64,000 nt of DNA from Hyphomicrobiales bacterium (GTDB taxonomy: Bacteria > Pseudomonadota > Alphaproteobacteria > Rhizobiales > JACESI01), in assembly GCA_039973685.1 (NCBI GenBank), contig JBDWKL010000016.1:1-64000 (forward strand). The letters are read 5' to 3'. Numbering within the stretch: position 1 is the first letter of the stretch; every line of letters starts with the position of its first letter. This document shows, piece by piece, positions 55,705 through 64,000 of the stretch. The notes under the pieces are model-generated. The model saw only the letters and a list, made by a program, of their open reading frames with translations. It ran no database searches and had not been told where the DNA came from. Made by a program: the position numbers and the translations under genes.

Positions 55705-56328
55705 TTAGCCGCGTTTTACCAGCAGGCGGAGCTTCTTAACGGCAGTTTCAGTTAACTCGCCATAAGAGACGGTTGAAACGAAATCACCTTTGCTATCAAG
55801 CAGAATGACGGATGCTGTGTGGTCCATCGTATAATCACCATCGCCAAGACGCACTTTGTTTGAATAGATGCGATAGCTTTTCAAAACCTGCGACACCTTA
55901 TCTGGCGCGCCAGTAAGTCCGACAATACGCTCAGAAAACGATGTGACATAGTCTTTCATCACTTCAGGATTATCGCGCTCAGGGTCTACAGTGACAAAAT
56001 AGCTTTTGATCGATTTGCCCTCGTCCCCCAATTCCTCAAGCCAGCCATTAATGTCTGACAAGGTAGTTGGGCAGATTTCAGGACAATGAGTGAAACCAAA
56101 GAATACGATGCTTGGAGAGCCTTTTAAGGCAGCCTCTGTTATCTTTTTGCCTTCATGGCTTACCAACTCAAACGGGCCGCCAACAGTTGCGGTCCCCGTT
56201 ACTTTCGATACTGTTTTATTCAGTGATCCGCTCCCACTGAAACCATTGACGTAGTAATATCCGCCAAAGGCACCACCCGCGACTGCAACCATTCCCCACA
56301 AAGCATATTGAACAAGTCTGATAGACAT
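55705..56328 (-). CDS. SCO1/SenC-family copper chaperone
   Basis: A 207-residue membrane-anchored thioredoxin-fold protein for CuA-site assembly of cytochrome oxidase. One N-terminal helix (residues 6-24) precedes the domain with the copper ligands in HCPEICPTTLSD (CxxxC) and the distal His in YTMDHTASVILL. The start at ATG 56328 (MSIRLVQYALWG) gives the normal length. The frame is open 43 codons more, but that part runs through the flhA promoter region and has no family similarity. Confidence 0.9.
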   Translation of the reverse strand: MSIRLVQYALWGMVAVAGGAFGGYYYVNGFSGSGSLNKTVSKVTGTATVGGPFELVSHEGKKITEAALKGSPSIVFFGFTHCPEICPTTLSDINGWLEELGDEGKSIKSYFVTVDPERDNPEVMKDYVTSFSERIVGLTGAPDKVSQVLKSYRIYSNKVRLGDGDYTMDHTASVILLDSKGDFVSTVSYGELTETAVKKLRLLVKRG

Positions 56329-56438
56329 TCGATCACTCTTCTTTTTTGAACTTAGAATTACATAAGCCAGTTCCGTATCCAGCGCAAATTCAAGAAGATC
56401 ATCATTTGATGACTTTTTTGCGAGTGAAATACCAAAAA

Positions 56439-56479
56439 TTAACTGCCTATTAACCATGGAGGCGGCAAAAATTGCCTAG
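56439..56479 (+). promoter_or_regulatory. CtrA-type promoter of flhA
   Basis: TTAA (56439-56442), seven bases, TTAACC (56450-56455) is a perfect CtrA box. TTGCCTAG (56472-56479) begins 33 bases from the box start, the same geometry as before fliF. The transcript start would be about 50 bases before the flhA ATG. Confidence 0.72.
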
Positions 56480-56537
56480 TGGTTTAACGGGCGAAGTGTG
56501 TCCTGTTGAATGTGTGGTGGTACTGACTGGGTAAATA

Positions 56538-58658
56538 ATGGCAAACACAAGTGTAGGCGATAGCAATTCGACTGGCGGCGGCTCACTTGCCAAGTTCGCT
56601 GACGTCCTGCGCCAAGTTGATATTGGCCTCGCGCTTTGCGTGATTATCATCATCGTGATGCTGATCATGCCGATGCCAGCCTTTATGCTGGATTTCTTTT
56701 TGGCAATCTCAATCACCTTTTCTGTGCTTGTTTTGATGACTGCGCTGTTCATTCAAGCACCGCTCGAGTTTTCCAGCTTTCCAACCGTTCTATTGATTGC
56801 GACCATGTTGCGCCTCGCGCTCAACCTCGCCTCAACACGTCTTATTCTTGCTAATGGTCATACGGGCACGGGTGCGGCAGGTAATGTGATTGAATCCTTC
56901 GGCGAATTCGTCTCGCGCGGTAATTTCATTATCGGTCTGATTGTGTTTGCAATCCTCGTCATTGTGAACTTCATCGTGATTACCAAAGGTTCTGGCCGGA
57001 TCGCAGAAGTTGCAGCCCGCTTTACCTTGGATGCCATGCCCGGCAAACAAATGGCGATTGATGCGGATTTATCAGCGGGCATTATTTCAGAAGACGATGC
57101 CCGCCAACGTCGTAAAGACCTAGAAGATGAAAGCTCATTCTTCGGTGCTATGGATGGTGCATCAAAATTCGTCCGTGGTGACGCTATTGCGGGCTTGATG
57201 ATTACGTTCATCAACGTGGTTGGCGGTATCGTCATTGGTATGATGCAGCAGGATATGTCTTTTGCAGACGCTGGTCGCACCTACACCTTGCTTACCATTG
57301 GTGATGGTCTAGTCAGCCAAATTCCAGCCCTCATCGTTTCAACTGCTGCCGGTATTCTGGTTTCTAAAGCAGGCGTTCGTGGTGCAGCTGATAAGGCGCT
57401 TGTTAAACAACTTACCCATTATCCAAAAGCCTTCGGTATGTCGTCTTTCGTGATGACCTTTATGGCCTTCTTGCCAGGCATGCCAACACTCATTTTCCTC
57501 ACCTTGTCAGGCGGTGCGGGATATCTGGCCTATGCTGGATATAAAAGGAAGCAATCAGCTTCCAATGAAAAGGCCATGGAAGAGGTCATGGCTGAACAAG
57601 AAGAAGTTAAAGCGCAAAAAGAGCCAAATATTCGCGATAGCTTAAAGATGGATGATCTACGTATTGAGGTGGGTTATGGGCTGTTGACTTTGATCAATGA
57701 CAGCGAAGGCTCAGATCGATTGACCGAACAGATTAAAGCGCTGCGCCGTCAGCTCGCCAATGACCTCGGTTTCGTTATGCCATCTGTGCGCCTACTCGAT
57801 AATTTGCAGCAACAACCAAATAATTATGAGATCAAGGTCAAGGAAGTTTCCGCCGGTAGTGGCGAAGTTTATCCTGATAAATTGATGGTGATGGACCCAA
57901 CAGGCAATAAAGTTACATTGCAGGGCCACACAACAATCGAACCAACCTTTGGGTTGCCTGCAACATGGATCGGTAAAGAACAGCGCCCAGATGCTGACGC
58001 GCGCGGCTATACAGTGGTTGATCCTGCAACAGTGGTGTCGACCCATCTATCAGAGGTGATGAAAGCCAACGTCTCTGAACTTTTATCTTACTCACTCGTG
58101 CAAGACCTTTTGACAGATTTGACCGAACAACAAACCAAGTTGGTTGATGACATGGTGCCGAGCCAAATCACCGTGAGTGGCATCCAGCGCATTCTTCAAG
58201 GTTTGTTGTCAGAACGGGTCTCTATTCGCGATCTACCAAGCATTTTGGAAGCCATTGCAGAAGCAGCAGGAGCCATCAACACAACGGCTGGTTTGGTCGA
58301 ACATGTACGCTCTCGCTTGGCGCGCCAAATCACCGCACAAAACACCTCGCCTGCTGGTTATTTACCAATGATTACGCTCTCCCCTGAATGGGAAACGGCT
58401 TTCGCAGAAGCACTCGTTGGTGATGGTGAAGATAAGCAATTGGCGATCGCGCCGTCGAAAATACAGGAATTTGTGGTGGCAGTCCGTGATGGCTTTGAAG
58501 AGGCGGCAAGAACGGGTGAAATCCCTGTTCTTCTGGCAAGCCCTGGCATACGCAGCCATGTGCGTTCCATCGTGGATCGGTTCCGGCCTCAAACAGCAAT
58601 CCTGTCGCAAGCAGAAGTGCACCCACGCGCCAAACTTAAAACAATTGGGACGATTTAA
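56538..58658 (+). CDS. flhA: Flagellar export gate protein FlhA
   Basis: A 706-residue core component of the flagellar type III export gate. About eight N-terminal transmembrane helices are followed by the FHIPEP region (LRLALNLASTRLIL; GDAIAGLMITFINVVGG; DGLVSQIPALIVSTAAGI) and the nonameric cytoplasmic domain (RIEVGYGLLTLI; PSVRLLDNLQQQPNNYEI; LPSILEAIAEAA). Length is normal. Its end overlaps the convergent HAD gene by 4 bases. It is transcribed from its own CtrA-type promoter, apart from the fliF operon. Confidence 0.97.
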   Translation: MANTSVGDSNSTGGGSLAKFADVLRQVDIGLALCVIIIIVMLIMPMPAFMLDFFLAISITFSVLVLMTALFIQAPLEFSSFPTVLLIATMLRLALNLASTRLILANGHTGTGAAGNVIESFGEFVSRGNFIIGLIVFAILVIVNFIVITKGSGRIAEVAARFTLDAMPGKQMAIDADLSAGIISEDDARQRRKDLEDESSFFGAMDGASKFVRGDAIAGLMITFINVVGGIVIGMMQQDMSFADAGRTYTLLTIGDGLVSQIPALIVSTAAGILVSKAGVRGAADKALVKQLTHYPKAFGMSSFVMTFMAFLPGMPTLIFLTLSGGAGYLAYAGYKRKQSASNEKAMEEVMAEQEEVKAQKEPNIRDSLKMDDLRIEVGYGLLTLINDSEGSDRLTEQIKALRRQLANDLGFVMPSVRLLDNLQQQPNNYEIKVKEVSAGSGEVYPDKLMVMDPTGNKVTLQGHTTIEPTFGLPATWIGKEQRPDADARGYTVVDPATVVSTHLSEVMKANVSELLSYSLVQDLLTDLTEQQTKLVDDMVPSQITVSGIQRILQGLLSERVSIRDLPSILEAIAEAAGAINTTAGLVEHVRSRLARQITAQNTSPAGYLPMITLSPEWETAFAEALVGDGEDKQLAIAPSKIQEFVVAVRDGFEEAARTGEIPVLLASPGIRSHVRSIVDRFRPQTAILSQAEVHPRAKLKTIGTI

Positions 58659-59350
58659 AGGGCTTCCAAAACCTGCTTCAAGAATGCGGCCAGATCATCT
58701 GTCGTATGATGAACATGGTCTTCGTTGGAAATGGTTGTTTCCCATTCCATACGCGGCACCGAGCCTGTCGGTGGATCAGTTATCAGCACTGTACGCATAC
58801 CCATCTCATGAGGCACGGCCAGATTACGCGGTAAATCTTCAAAGAATGCAGCACGCGTTGGATCAATGCCTGTCACATCTAAAAACTGCTCATAGGGCGC
58901 ACGGTGTGGTTTTGGCATAAGATCAGATGCGACAATATCGAAAACATGATCAAAAAGATCCGTAATGCCCAAGCGGTCCGTTGTTCGTTTGGCATGAGGA
59001 ACATCGCCATTGGTGAAGATCACACGGCGGCCTGGAAGCTTTTCCAATACGGCTCGCAGATCTGGCGCATCTTTAACCGGCGCATAGTCGATGTCATGGA
59101 CAAAATCGAGATAGTCCTTCGGATTGATTTTCTTCTCAATCATCAACCCGCGCAGCGTGGTGCCATAATCGCGGTAATAATCTTTTTGAATTTTACGCGC
59201 TTCATCAAACGGCAAGTTCAGCAGATTCTCAATGAAGGCCGTCATCCGCACATCCATCTGCGCGAAAAGATCGCATGAGCGAGGATAAAGCGTGTTGTCG
59301 AGGTCGAAAATCCAAGCATCGACATCTTTAAAGCGTGTCAGGTTCGTCAT
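58655..59350 (-). CDS. HAD-family pyrimidine 5'-nucleotidase
   Basis: A 231-residue haloacid-dehalogenase phosphatase. Motif [12 protein letters not shown], motif II FTNGD, motif III Lys in [12 protein letters not shown] and motif [12 protein letters not shown] are in place with an alpha cap near [13 protein letters not shown]. This is the SDT1/pyrimidine 5'-nucleotidase subgroup that commonly neighbours argB in alphaproteobacteria. It overlaps argB by 4 bases (ATGA). Confidence 0.88.
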   Translation of the reverse strand: MTNLTRFKDVDAWIFDLDNTLYPRSCDLFAQMDVRMTAFIENLLNLPFDEARKIQKDYYRDYGTTLRGLMIEKKINPKDYLDFVHDIDYAPVKDAPDLRAVLEKLPGRRVIFTNGDVPHAKRTTDRLGITDLFDHVFDIVASDLMPKPHRAPYEQFLDVTGIDPTRAAFFEDLPRNLAVPHEMGMRTVLITDPPTGSVPRMEWETTISNEDHVHHTTDDLAAFLKQVLEAL

Positions 59351-60237
59351 GGAGTGATCAATGTCCCAGCGCCATGTTCAGTAAATATCTCGAGAAGAAC
59401 GGCGTGTGGCTTTCTACCGTCCACAATCACCACACCATTCACCCCTTGCTCAATCGCTGCGATGCAGGTTTCAACTTTCGGGATCATGCCGCCAGATATC
59501 GTGCCGTCCTTGATCAAGTCTTGCGCCTGATCAACGCTTAGCTCTCTTATCAACTCGCCCGTTTTATCAAGCACACCGGCAACATCCGTTAAAAACAAGA
59601 GGCGCTCTGCCTGCAAGCCGCCAGCAACCGCACCTGCGAAAGTATCAGCGTTGATGTTATAGGTGTTGCCATCTTCATCAGATGCGACAGGCGCAATCAC
59701 CGGAATAATGCCCGTATTAAACAAAAGCTGGAATACCGTTGCCTCAAAACCAATTGGCTCGCCGACAAAACCCAGATCAACGACTTTTTCAATGTTGCTT
59801 TCTGGGTCAACTTCCGTGCGCACCATTTTGCGCGCTTTCATCATGTTACTGTCTTTGCCACATAGACCGACCGCATAACCGCCTTCAGTACAGATCGACT
59901 GAACAATGTCTTTATTGATTGAGCCTGCAAGAACCATTTCAACCACTTGAACAGTTTCTTTTGTTGTCACTCGTAGACCGTTTTTAAATTCGCTCTTAAT
60001 GCCAAGTTGATCCAACATGGCGCCAATTTGCGGGCCACCGCCGTGCACGACTACAGCATCAGCACCTGCTTGGCGAAGCAATGTCATGTCCTGCGCAAAT
60101 GCCTTATGCAGCGCATCATCGCCCATCGCATTGCCGCCAAACTTCACCACAATACGCGCGCCTTCATAACGCTGCATATAAGGCAGGGCCTTGGAGATAA
60201 TCTTTGCTTGTTCTAAAAATTCAGTCTCGTCACTCAC
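59347..60237 (-). CDS. argB: Acetylglutamate kinase
   Basis: Second step of arginine biosynthesis: ATP-dependent phosphorylation of N-acetylglutamate. The 296 residues include [30 protein letters not shown], the [18 protein letters not shown] segment and [11 protein letters not shown], covering the ATP and substrate sites. The longer N-terminal helix suggests the hexameric, arginine-inhibited type. Start overlaps no other gene; it heads a two-gene unit with the HAD phosphatase. Confidence 0.96.
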   Translation of the reverse strand: MSDETEFLEQAKIISKALPYMQRYEGARIVVKFGGNAMGDDALHKAFAQDMTLLRQAGADAVVVHGGGPQIGAMLDQLGIKSEFKNGLRVTTKETVQVVEMVLAGSINKDIVQSICTEGGYAVGLCGKDSNMMKARKMVRTEVDPESNIEKVVDLGFVGEPIGFEATVFQLLFNTGIIPVIAPVASDEDGNTYNINADTFAGAVAGGLQAERLLFLTDVAGVLDKTGELIRELSVDQAQDLIKDGTISGGMIPKVETCIAAIEQGVNGVVIVDGRKPHAVLLEIFTEHGAGTLITP

Positions 60238-60321
60238 AATAAGTCACTCACGATATAAATTGGATGAAGCGGTTTAACAGTCTTCACAAATGAAGACAAC
60301 TAACAGGGCTTATTGTCATAT

Positions 60322-60738
60322 TTACGAGCGGAGGAACGGCAGGTTATCGATCAAAGCGATATAAGCTGCCTTATAGCGCAAAATCATTAGCCCAAGCAGG
60401 CACCCGCCACCATTTGCATAAATATCCGCAATAGAAACGACGCGCCCGGGCACCATGCCTTGGATAATCTCACTGCCTACCGCCAAAACAATAACGCCAA
60501 GCACCGGAAATAATGCGATGTCTCTGATTGCCGTTCCTGAAAAAAACAAGAAAGCCAAGAAAAACGTGCCATGGACTAGCTTGTCATAAGGATCTACTGC
60601 CCCGTGGGGTATTAAAAACCCGAGCGTGAACCCAACCAACAAAACAAGCGTCAAGCCGACCATAGACGGGGTGAAAAACACAACGTCTTGTCTAGTGGAT
60701 GAAAAGGGCTGAAGAGTGATTGCTAGCATTTGTTTCAT
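60322..60738 (-). CDS. VanZ-like membrane protein
   Basis: A 138-residue protein with four hydrophobic helices and the VanZ-type core DKLVHGTFFLAF ... VGSEIIQGMVPGRVVSIADIYAN. VanZ gives low-level teicoplanin resistance in enterococci, but most homologues are of unknown function. ATG 60738 is preferred; an in-frame GTG at 60849 would add 37 residues without family character. Confidence 0.72.
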   Translation of the reverse strand: MKQMLAITLQPFSSTRQDVVFFTPSMVGLTLVLLVGFTLGFLIPHGAVDPYDKLVHGTFFLAFLFFSGTAIRDIALFPVLGVIVLAVGSEIIQGMVPGRVVSIADIYANGGGCLLGLMILRYKAAYIALIDNLPFLRS

Positions 60739-60921
60739 GACCGCAATCTGCGCCACCGGGCTTAAATAAAACTTAAGCTGCGCGGTTAAATCACACAGCA
60801 CGCCGATTTTTGTGATGCAAGGGTGATTTGATAAAGGCCAGATCACCACCCAATTCTAATACAACAGGGAAAGCACCCAAAAAGTGCACCCAGAACACCT
60901 AACGAGATTGGGAAATGAAAA

Positions 60922-61176
60922 ATGAAAAAATTAGCTCTTACAATCGGATCACTTGGCTTGTCACTTGGCATTCTTGCTGCACCAGCCGCAGCTGAAAATA
61001 TTGGCCTTAACGCCGATATCCACGTATACAAAAACATTGCAGAACTAGCGCAAGAAAAAAATGGTGGCCGTAACGTGACCCTTTTTACAACGGAGCAAGC
61101 AGCCTCTAGTTTTGGCCGTTTCAATCCAAGAAGCTCACTGCCAAGCACACTACAGCCAGCTTTCAACTCTAAATAG
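60922..61176 (+). CDS. Small secreted protein of unknown function
   Basis: An 84-residue protein with a clear signal peptide (MKKLALTIGSLGLSLGILAAPAAAE). The mature part of about 60 residues is soluble, without cysteine. No family recognised. A strong terminator palindrome lies just downstream. Confidence 0.6.
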   Translation: MKKLALTIGSLGLSLGILAAPAAAENIGLNADIHVYKNIAELAQEKNGGRNVTLFTTEQAASSFGRFNPRSSLPSTLQPAFNSK

Positions 61177-61193
61177 ACTGATTGAAGACAATA

Positions 61194-61221
61194 AAAAGGG
61201 CCGCAAATTTGCGGCCCTTTT
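61194..61221. terminator. Bidirectional terminator between the small secreted protein and pckA
   Basis: A perfect 28-base palindrome (AAAAGGGCCGCAAA with its complement) has A-run and T-run flanks, so it serves both convergent genes. Confidence 0.9.
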
Positions 61222-61240
61222 ATTTTGTATTTTAGACTGA

Positions 61241-62863
61241 TTATTCAGCGGCAATAGCAGAATGAGGGGCAGCAGCGCGAACATCAGCGTTTACGTGCTC
61301 TTCAAATTTGCCAAAGTTCTCAATGAACATTGTAACCAACTTCTCAGCTTGAACGTCATAAGCTGAAGCGTCAGACCATGTGCTGCGCGGTGTTAAAATT
61401 GATGTATCCACACCACTTACTTCAACAGGAACATCAAAACCAAAGTTTGCATCTGTGCGGAAGTCTGCATTGTTCAAAGAACCATCAAGAGCCGCCGTCA
61501 ACAATGAACGCGTTGCTTTGATTGGCATACGTGATCCTTCACCGTAAGCACCACCGGTCCAACCCGTGTTCACAAGCCAGCAAGTCACGTCATGCTTTGC
61601 AATCAAATCTTTCAAAAGCTCACCGTAAACAGACGGGTGAAGCGGCATGAAAGGTGCGCCGAAGCATGTTGAGAATGTCGCTGTTGGTTCTGTAAGGCCT
61701 TTTTCTGTGCCCGCAACTTTCGCTGTGTAGCCAGAAAGGAAGTGATACATGGCTTGCGCCGGTGTCAAACGCGCGATTGGAGGCATAACACCAAAGGCGT
61801 CGGCTGTTAGCATCACGATATTTTTTGGATGCGGTGCACGACCCGTTTCACTTGCATTCGAAATGAAATCAATTGGGTAACAGCAACGACCATTTTCTGT
61901 TTTCGAACTATCGAAGAAATCAGGCTTGCGTGTATCCGCATCAATCATCACATTTTCAAGCACTGTGCCAAAGCGGCTTGTTGTGTCGAAGATTTCAGGT
62001 TCAGCTTCGCGGGTCAAATTGATGGTTTTTGCGTAGCAGCCACCTTCAAAGTTGAAAATACCCTCGTCACTCCAACCATGCTCATCATCACCGATAAGGG
62101 TGCGGTTTGGATCAGCCGATAGAGTGGTTTTGCCTGTACCAGATAGGCCAAAGAACACGGCTGTTTCGCCATCGTCGTTTGTATTTGCTGAACAGTGCAT
62201 CGGCATGATGCCTTTTTTTGGCAAGAGATAGTTCAGCGCACCAAATACAGATTTCTTCATTTCGCCGCCGTAAGACGTGCCAGCAATCAAAACAACTTTG
62301 CGTGTCAAATCGACAGCAATCACTGTTTCACTTTCGCAACCATGACGCTCAGGGTCAGCGGTAAAACTTGGAAGGTCGATGATTGTCATTTCTGGCACGA
62401 AATCTTCAAGCTCAGAACGCTCTGGACGTACCAACATGTTACGAATGAAGAGTGAGTGCCATGCAAATTCTGTGAAAACGCGAACAGACAAACGGTTTTC
62501 TGGGTCGTTCCCGCCGTTCAAATCTTGTGCGTAAAGCTCCATGCCTTTGGCGTAGGCGAGCATATCTTGCCACAAAACAGAGAACTTGCTCGGTTCCATC
62601 GCTTTATTATTATCCCACCAAACTTGGCCTTCGGTGTTTGCATCACGAACAATGAATTTATCTTGTGCCGAGCGGCCTGTATGTTGGCCAGTATCAACAG
62701 CCAGCGCACCGCCAGCGGCCAATTCGCCTTCACGCTTTCTAAGCGACTGCTCATAAAGTTCAGCTGTCGCATAATTCCAATGAATTGTGCCGACACACTC
62801 CAACCCAAATTTATCCGCTGCAAAATCTTTGTTCCAAATGCCGTGCTGAACACCAATATTCAT
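61241..62863 (-). CDS. pckA: Phosphoenolpyruvate carboxykinase (ATP)
   Basis: Converts oxaloacetate to phosphoenolpyruvate with ATP, the entry step of gluconeogenesis from organic acids. The 540 residues contain [29 protein letters not shown], the P-loop [13 protein letters not shown] and [21 protein letters not shown] with metal and kinase-site residues. Length is normal. It diverges from chvI, an arrangement seen widely in Hyphomicrobiales. Confidence 0.97.
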   Translation of the reverse strand: MNIGVQHGIWNKDFAADKFGLECVGTIHWNYATAELYEQSLRKREGELAAGGALAVDTGQHTGRSAQDKFIVRDANTEGQVWWDNNKAMEPSKFSVLWQDMLAYAKGMELYAQDLNGGNDPENRLSVRVFTEFAWHSLFIRNMLVRPERSELEDFVPEMTIIDLPSFTADPERHGCESETVIAVDLTRKVVLIAGTSYGGEMKKSVFGALNYLLPKKGIMPMHCSANTNDDGETAVFFGLSGTGKTTLSADPNRTLIGDDEHGWSDEGIFNFEGGCYAKTINLTREAEPEIFDTTSRFGTVLENVMIDADTRKPDFFDSSKTENGRCCYPIDFISNASETGRAPHPKNIVMLTADAFGVMPPIARLTPAQAMYHFLSGYTAKVAGTEKGLTEPTATFSTCFGAPFMPLHPSVYGELLKDLIAKHDVTCWLVNTGWTGGAYGEGSRMPIKATRSLLTAALDGSLNNADFRTDANFGFDVPVEVSGVDTSILTPRSTWSDASAYDVQAEKLVTMFIENFGKFEEHVNADVRAAAPHSAIAAE

Positions 62864-63598
62864 GTTTCTGCTCCATGATCTAATCTAATTGCGCATCGTT
62901 GCTAAGCGTCCGACGCCTCGCTTTAATGAAGGTTAGAATGTTTGATGCAGCTTTAAGCAAGCAGGCCAATTGCCGTATCAGCCAATAAAGCCCACTGTTA
63001 AGATTAATAAATTCAAAATTTGAGGGTGAAATAATACGGCTGAATATAATTTTTGACTAAAAATAATATCATTAAACCAACCCAATACTTAATTTGGCTT
63101 TCGATAAAATAAACCTGATTTATAATGGCAAAAGTGAATGCTCATAATGGATTATGGCTAGTTGTATGAAGAACTTAGACAAGAAAAGCGCCCAGAAATT
63201 TCTCACAGGACATTCAAATCATATTCTTGCACGAAGAGCTTCAGGCCTTAGAAATTGAAGGTCAAACCAGCACAAGCAAGAACTTTGCTCAAAGTGTCTT
63301 CAAAGCCACCCGATGGTGGCTGAATTTGAAATTAAAATAGCAACGCTCTATTTAATTGGCGGTCTATTTTTTGCCAAACTTAATTTACTTTCAATCACTT
63401 AGCTCCAATAGAAACATAATTTTTGACACCACTAATATCCAGTTTCCAGCCGCCCATAAAATGATCTGCCATACTTTTCCCATAATTCGACTGACATACC
63501 CTATATAGAAGTAGAACTTGCATTCTAGGTTTTGCTAACCTCGGCCAAAAGCGGATTAAACATTTTGAATTCGCTCTCATAAATACAGGGAACTATCT
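62864..63598. promoter_or_regulatory. Divergent pckA-chvI control region
   Basis: About 735 A/T-rich bases without a credible gene. A 34-codon plus-strand frame at 63153 (MASCMKNLDKK...) and an overlapping open stretch without an initiator near 63180-63340 look like decayed coding sequence but match nothing I know. The promoters of pckA and chvI must lie here. Confidence 0.4.
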
Positions 63599-64000
63599 AT
63601 GCCCACGATTGCCTTAGTTGACGATGATCGGAACATATTAACTTCCGTTTCCATGGCGCTAGAAGCTGAAGGATATACTGTTCAAACATATACAGACGGC
63701 AATGCAGCGCTTTCTGGGTTCGAGCAAGCATCACCTGATCTCGCTGTCTTTGATATAAAAATGCCCCGCATGGACGGCATGGAATTGTTGCGCCGCGTTC
63801 GCCAACACAGCGAAATGCCTGTCATCTTCCTCACATCCAAAGATGATGAGATCGACGAACTATTCGGTTTGAAAATGGGTGCTGATGATTTCATCACCAA
63901 GCCATTCTCCCAACGCCTACTTGTGGAACGGGTAAAAACTATTTTGCGTCGCTCCCAACCAAGAGACCCCTCAGCGCCTCAAAAAGCAGAAGAAGCCGAC
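63599..64000 (+). CDS. chvI: Response regulator ChvI (3' end outside window)
   Basis: The first 134 codons are present. The receiver domain [24 protein letters not shown], phosphoacceptor [41 protein letters not shown] and the linker beginning RRSQPRD match rhizobial ChvI nearly residue for residue. With its sensor ChvG (downstream, outside the window) it controls envelope, acid and symbiosis genes. Start is ATG 63599. The winged-helix output domain is missing only because the window ends. Confidence 0.95.
   Translation, partial: MPTIALVDDDRNILTSVSMALEAEGYTVQTYTDGNAALSGFEQASPDLAVFDIKMPRMDGMELLRRVRQHSEMPVIFLTSKDDEIDELFGLKMGADDFITKPFSQRLLVERVKTILRRSQPRDPSAPQKAEEAD

Noticed and set aside
63395-63580. 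Minus-strand 61-codon frame upstream of chvI
   Set aside because: No ribosome site, no family, A/T-rich control region.

Overview
The window is a piece of a chromosome from an alphaproteobacterium, most likely a marine member of the Hyphomicrobiales (Rhizobiales). This rests on gene content and order: truB-rpsO-pnp, a NDUFA9-like gene, queG, a ChvI response regulator beside pckA, and a flagellar block with FlbD, SciP and CtrA-type promoters. No species is named because nothing in the sequence fixes one.

Layout. 1-3640: truB (5' end outside the window), rpsO and pnp. 3640-11030: translation genes on the minus strand (pheST, rpmI-rplT, infC), with an EF-hand protein and an SGNH-hydrolase-like protein between them; infC starts with AUU. 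11100-20030: housekeeping and envelope genes (GT4 glycosyltransferase, alpha/beta hydrolase, DMT exporter, SDR, queG, GST, uppP, NDUFA9-like, 3-hydroxyisobutyrate-dehydrogenase-like). 20035-24270: a small IS3-type remnant, an outer-membrane beta-barrel, and an ECF sigma / anti-sigma / subtilase operon.

24269-39577 is the most unusual region. A long minus-strand gene array divergent from an IclR regulator encodes an SCP2-like protein, an alpha/beta hydrolase, an AHL-lactonase-like metallo-hydrolase, a complete ribose-type ABC importer, a seven-helix type-1 opsin, a YqiK-type flotillin, a small membrane protein, a sodium:solute symporter and an iron-type alcohol dehydrogenase. The opsin has Arg where the retinal-binding Lys should be and has lost the usual counterions, so it cannot form the normal Schiff base. 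Regulator, lactonase and Fe-ADH resemble the Agrobacterium blc (attJ-attKLM) lactone pathway, enlarged with transport and membrane-organising genes.

39580-44700: a low-complexity stretch (13-G run, GCCAA pentamer array), then a decayed ~4.5 kb island bounded by a duplicated tRNA 3' end. It holds a frameshifted VPA1262-like gene, a Prim-Pol replication protein, an AlpA-like regulator and a hypothetical protein; no integrase is visible.

44780-46880: a ROK sugar kinase and mnmA. 47080-58660: flagellar genes (fliK, flgD, sciP, fliF, fliG, fliH, fliN, flbD, flhA), with a consensus sigma-54 promoter before fliK and matching CtrA-type promoters before fliF and flhA; an SCO1-like copper chaperone is embedded. 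58655-64000: HAD phosphatase, argB, a VanZ-like protein, a small secreted protein, pckA, and the start of chvI, which runs off the window.
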